A DNA stretch of 64,000 nucleotides, taken from contig MHAZ01000007.1 of the NCBI GenBank assembly GCA_001803165.1, positions 1 to 64,000 of the forward strand. Direction: 5' to 3'. Position numbers and translations under genes: made by a program. Positions 62,063-64,000 of this stretch are shown here, in pieces. Numbering within the stretch: the stretch's first letter is position 1; each line of letters begins with the position of its first letter. Below the pieces are notes generated by a model. The model saw only the letters and a list, made by a program, of their open reading frames with translations. It had not been told where the DNA came from and made no database searches. The DNA is from Stygiobacter sp. RIFOXYC2_FULL_38_25 (GTDB lineage: Bacteria > Bacteroidota > Ignavibacteria > Ignavibacteriales > Melioribacteraceae).

Positions 62063-63010
62063 CTAATTCATCGTAATTCTTGTACCGCAATTTTCTTTTG
62101 TCAGCTCTTCTTCGCAAGTGATGATTGCTTCCTTACCGCCATTTTCTACAAAATTTATTGCGGCTAAGATTTTAGGTCCCATACTTCCGGCTGCAAACTC
62201 TCCGGCTTCGGCATATTTCTTAGCTTCTGCTACCGTTAGATGATCCAGCTGAACTTGATTTGGTTTGTTGTAATTCAAACACGCTTTTGGTACATCTGTG
62301 ATTATGTAAAAGCGGTCTGCCTTTACTTCTTTTGCGAGAACAGCAGAAGCTAAATCTTTATCAATAACAGCTTCAATAGCTTCAAGATAACCGGTATCGC
62401 TGTGCCAGTAAACCGGAATTCCGCCACCACCAGCACCAATTACTATGTGACCTTTTTCAACAAGATCGCTAATCACTTCATTGTTCATAACCTCGATAGG
62501 TTTCGGCGATGCAACCACTCTGCGCCAGCCACGCTTGCGTGCATCTTCTTTAAACACCCAATCGTTTGCTTTTGCAAGTAGTTCAGCTTCTTCTTTAATG
62601 TAGTATGGTCCAATAGGCTTTGTTGGATTTTGAAATGCCGGATCCTCTATATCAACAAGAACTTCGGTGATTACAGCAACAACATTCTTCTTAACCTTTG
62701 CATTGTTAAGAGCGTTACGCATTTGCCGTTCAATCATGTAACCGATCCCACCTTGTGAATCGGCTACACAAATATCTAACGGCATCTTTGGAATTTTATA
62801 CTCTTTGAATCCAGCCTCAGTGCGAAGCATTATATTCCCAACTTGAGGACCATTTCCGTGTGTAATAATTAACTCAAATCCTTCTTTCAAAAGATGAATT
62901 AACTGCTCGCACGTTTCAAGAGTATTTTTTTCTTGCTGCTCAATCGTACCGACTTCATTTGACCGCAGTAACGCATTTCCACCGAAAGCAACTACTGCTA
63001 TCTTTTTCAT
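62063..63010 (-). CDS. arcC: carbamate kinase
   Basis: Interconverts carbamoyl phosphate plus ADP with carbamate plus ATP, 315 aa. Amino-acid-kinase motifs are AFGGNALLR (8-16), ITHGNGPQVGNIML (49-62), GAGGGGIPV and VIDKDLASAVLA, close to ArcC/YqeA types. It overlaps the cPGS-like gene by 4 nt and is closed by a strong terminator. With the OTC and O-carbamoyltransferase it forms a carbamoyl-phosphate neighbourhood; there is no arginine deiminase in the window. Confidence 0.94.
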   Translation of the reverse strand: MKKIAVVAFGGNALLRSNEVGTIEQQEKNTLETCEQLIHLLKEGFELIITHGNGPQVGNIMLRTEAGFKEYKIPKMPLDICVADSQGGIGYMIERQMRNALNNAKVKKNVVAVITEVLVDIEDPAFQNPTKPIGPYYIKEEAELLAKANDWVFKEDARKRGWRRVVASPKPIEVMNNEVISDLVEKGHIVIGAGGGGIPVYWHSDTGYLEAIEAVIDKDLASAVLAKEVKADRFYIITDVPKACLNYNKPNQVQLDHLTVAEAKKYAEAGEFAAGSMGPKILAAINFVENGGKEAIITCEEELTKENCGTRITMN

Positions 63011-64000
63011 AGAAGACCTTTTTCTTTGAGAATAGTTTTAAGAGTTACTTCACCAATCTCTTCTAATTCATACATTACACGAGTAGAAGGTTTGTTAATC
63101 TTCAGAATTCTTCCAAGATCAATTGGAGTCCCAATAATTACCGAATCACATTCCGTATTGTTGATAGTATCTTCAAGGTCTTTCCTTTGATCATCGCCAT
63201 ATCCCATTGCCGGAAGCAGTACGCCAATATTCGGGTACTTCTGATATGTAGCAGTTATAGATGCAACTGTGTAAGGTCTTGGATCAACTATTTCTTTTGC
63301 ACCAAGTCTCTGAGCCGCAACTGTACCGGCGCCATATTTCATTTCGCCGTGAGTTAATGTTGGTCCGTCTTCAACAACCAGAACTCGTTTACCTTTTATC
63401 ATTTCCGGGCTATCTACAGTTAAAGGTGAATTTGCATCTATCACAATTGCTGTTGGATTAACAGCTTTAACATTTTTGTGAACTTCCTCAATTCCCTCTA
63501 CGGAAGCAGAATCAACTTTATTAACAACTACAACATCAGCCATTCTTAAGCTTGTGTTGCCGGGATAGTAGCGCATTTCATGCCCCGGTCTGTGAGGATC
63601 AACTACAGTAACAGTAACATCCGGTTTATAGAATGACATATCATTATTGCCGCCATCCCAAAGAATAACATCTGCTTCTTTTTCGGCTTCGCGTAAGATA
63701 GCTTCGTAGTCCACTCCGGCATAAATAACTCCACCGCGGGCAACGTGGGGCTCGTACTCTTCTATTTCTTCAATAGTGCATTCGTGCGTTTTCAAATCTT
63801 CCAAAGTTGCAAAGCGCTGAACTTTTTGTTTTACTAAATCACCGTAAGGCATTGGATGACGAACAGCTACAACTTTCTTTCCGGCTTCTTCAAGCAGCTT
63901 TACAATTCTTCTTGAAGTTTGAGATTTGCCGCAGCCGGTTCTAACTGCAAGAACCGCAATTACCGGCTTAGTACTTTTAATCATTGTCTCTTCACCGCCG
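63007..64000 (-). CDS. cyclic 2,3-diphosphoglycerate synthetase-like NTPase (5' end beyond window)
   Basis: P-loop NTPase similar to the archaeal cPGS family. The frame stays open to the window edge, and in relatives the segment STKPVIAVLAVRTGCGKSQ lies in mid-protein after an N-terminal Rossmann domain, so the gene is probably cut and an ATG at 63984 is not the true start. Visible motifs include RTGCGKSQTSRR (15-26 from that ATG), WDGGNNDMSFYKPDV, VDPHRPGHE and VVVNKVDSA. The family's role in bacteria is uncharacterised; the archaeal enzyme cyclises 2,3-diphosphoglycerate. A 4-nt overlap with arcC implies a joint role. Confidence 0.82.
   Translation of the reverse strand, partial: GGEETMIKSTKPVIAVLAVRTGCGKSQTSRRIVKLLEEAGKKVVAVRHPMPYGDLVKQKVQRFATLEDLKTHECTIEEIEEYEPHVARGGVIYAGVDYEAILREAEKEADVILWDGGNNDMSFYKPDVTVTVVDPHRPGHEMRYYPGNTSLRMADVVVVNKVDSASVEGIEEVHKNVKAVNPTAIVIDANSPLTVDSPEMIKGKRVLVVEDGPTLTHGEMKYGAGTVAAQRLGAKEIVDPRPYTVASITATYQKYPNIGVLLPAMGYGDDQRKDLEDTINNTECDSVIIGTPIDLGRILKINKPSTRVMYELEEIGEVTLKTILKEKGLL

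Overview
The window reads as a dense, AT-rich chromosomal segment of a free-living bacterium of the Bacteroidota/Chlorobiota lineage, most likely an Ignavibacteria-like organism. This is inferred from gene families and gene order, not from a marker tree. Signs are two tandem FadL-type outer-membrane proteins with C-terminal aromatic or hydrophobic residues, a BamA-like barrel protein, a type 2 IPP isomerase, a CNT nucleoside transporter, DUF3109, an SxtJ-type membrane protein beside a carbamoyltransferase, and orphan PTS phosphocarriers. Coding density is very high: many genes overlap by 1-8 nt, and no gene-free stretch exceeds about 280 bp. There is no prophage, no CRISPR array and no rRNA; one tRNA (Phe) is present.

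Layout. 1-9075 (minus): two FadL-like porins, then a six-gene unit EEP phosphatase > yqeY > cvpA > mutS2 > biotin carboxylase > biotin carrier. 9159-11978 (plus): polA. 11984-12539: a REP-associated transposase with REP-like palindromes. 12595-17683 (minus): fni > prenyl synthase > ptsH > ptsI > phosphoglucose/phosphomannose isomerase, closed by a terminator. 17689-18464: a toxin-antitoxin pair between near-identical 26-bp direct repeats. 18581-20356: an MFS sugar-type transporter and a stand-alone four-helix-bundle (S23/IVS) gene bracketed by 7-bp tandem arrays. 20334-21527 (minus): an rRNA methyltransferase. 21713-24866 (plus): the nucleoside salvage unit cdd-tdk-nupC-punA. 24850-30184 (minus): gcvP, a CoA-binding protein, a BamA-like protein and rsmE. 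30339-30930: higBA. 31074-38429 (minus): the lipid cluster yceD-rpmF-plsX-fabH-fabD-DUF3109-fabG-acpP-fabF-rnc, with a dyad lying over its promoter.

38535-46247 (plus): prsW, nadD, meaB, an acyl-CoA dehydrogenase, an MCC-B-like carboxyltransferase, a secreted protein coupled to a sigma54 response regulator, and a HIT protein. 46249-58580 (minus): purD, a glycosyltransferase, guaB, a glutaryl-CoA-dehydrogenase-like gene, recX-recA-thpR-cinA-pgpA-pgsA-DUF971-purC, a YgjP-type protease and a SET-domain protein. 58637-64000 (minus): tRNA-Phe, argF, an SxtJ-like protein, a carbamoyltransferase, carbamate kinase, and a cyclic-2,3-diphosphoglycerate-synthetase-like NTPase cut by the window edge.

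How it fits together: the lipid cluster makes acyl chains and phosphatidate precursors. The scattered acyl-CoA genes point to amino-acid and odd-chain acyl-CoA catabolism. The right end is a carbamoyl-phosphate neighbourhood (OTC, carbamate kinase, O-carbamoyltransferase) with an uncharacterised cPGS-like partner. The most unusual sequence structures are the heptamer arrays around the four-helix-bundle gene, one of which supplies the 3' end of rlmL, the REP palindrome inserted in frame inside the transposase, the octamer array beside higBA, and the dyad on the lipid promoter.
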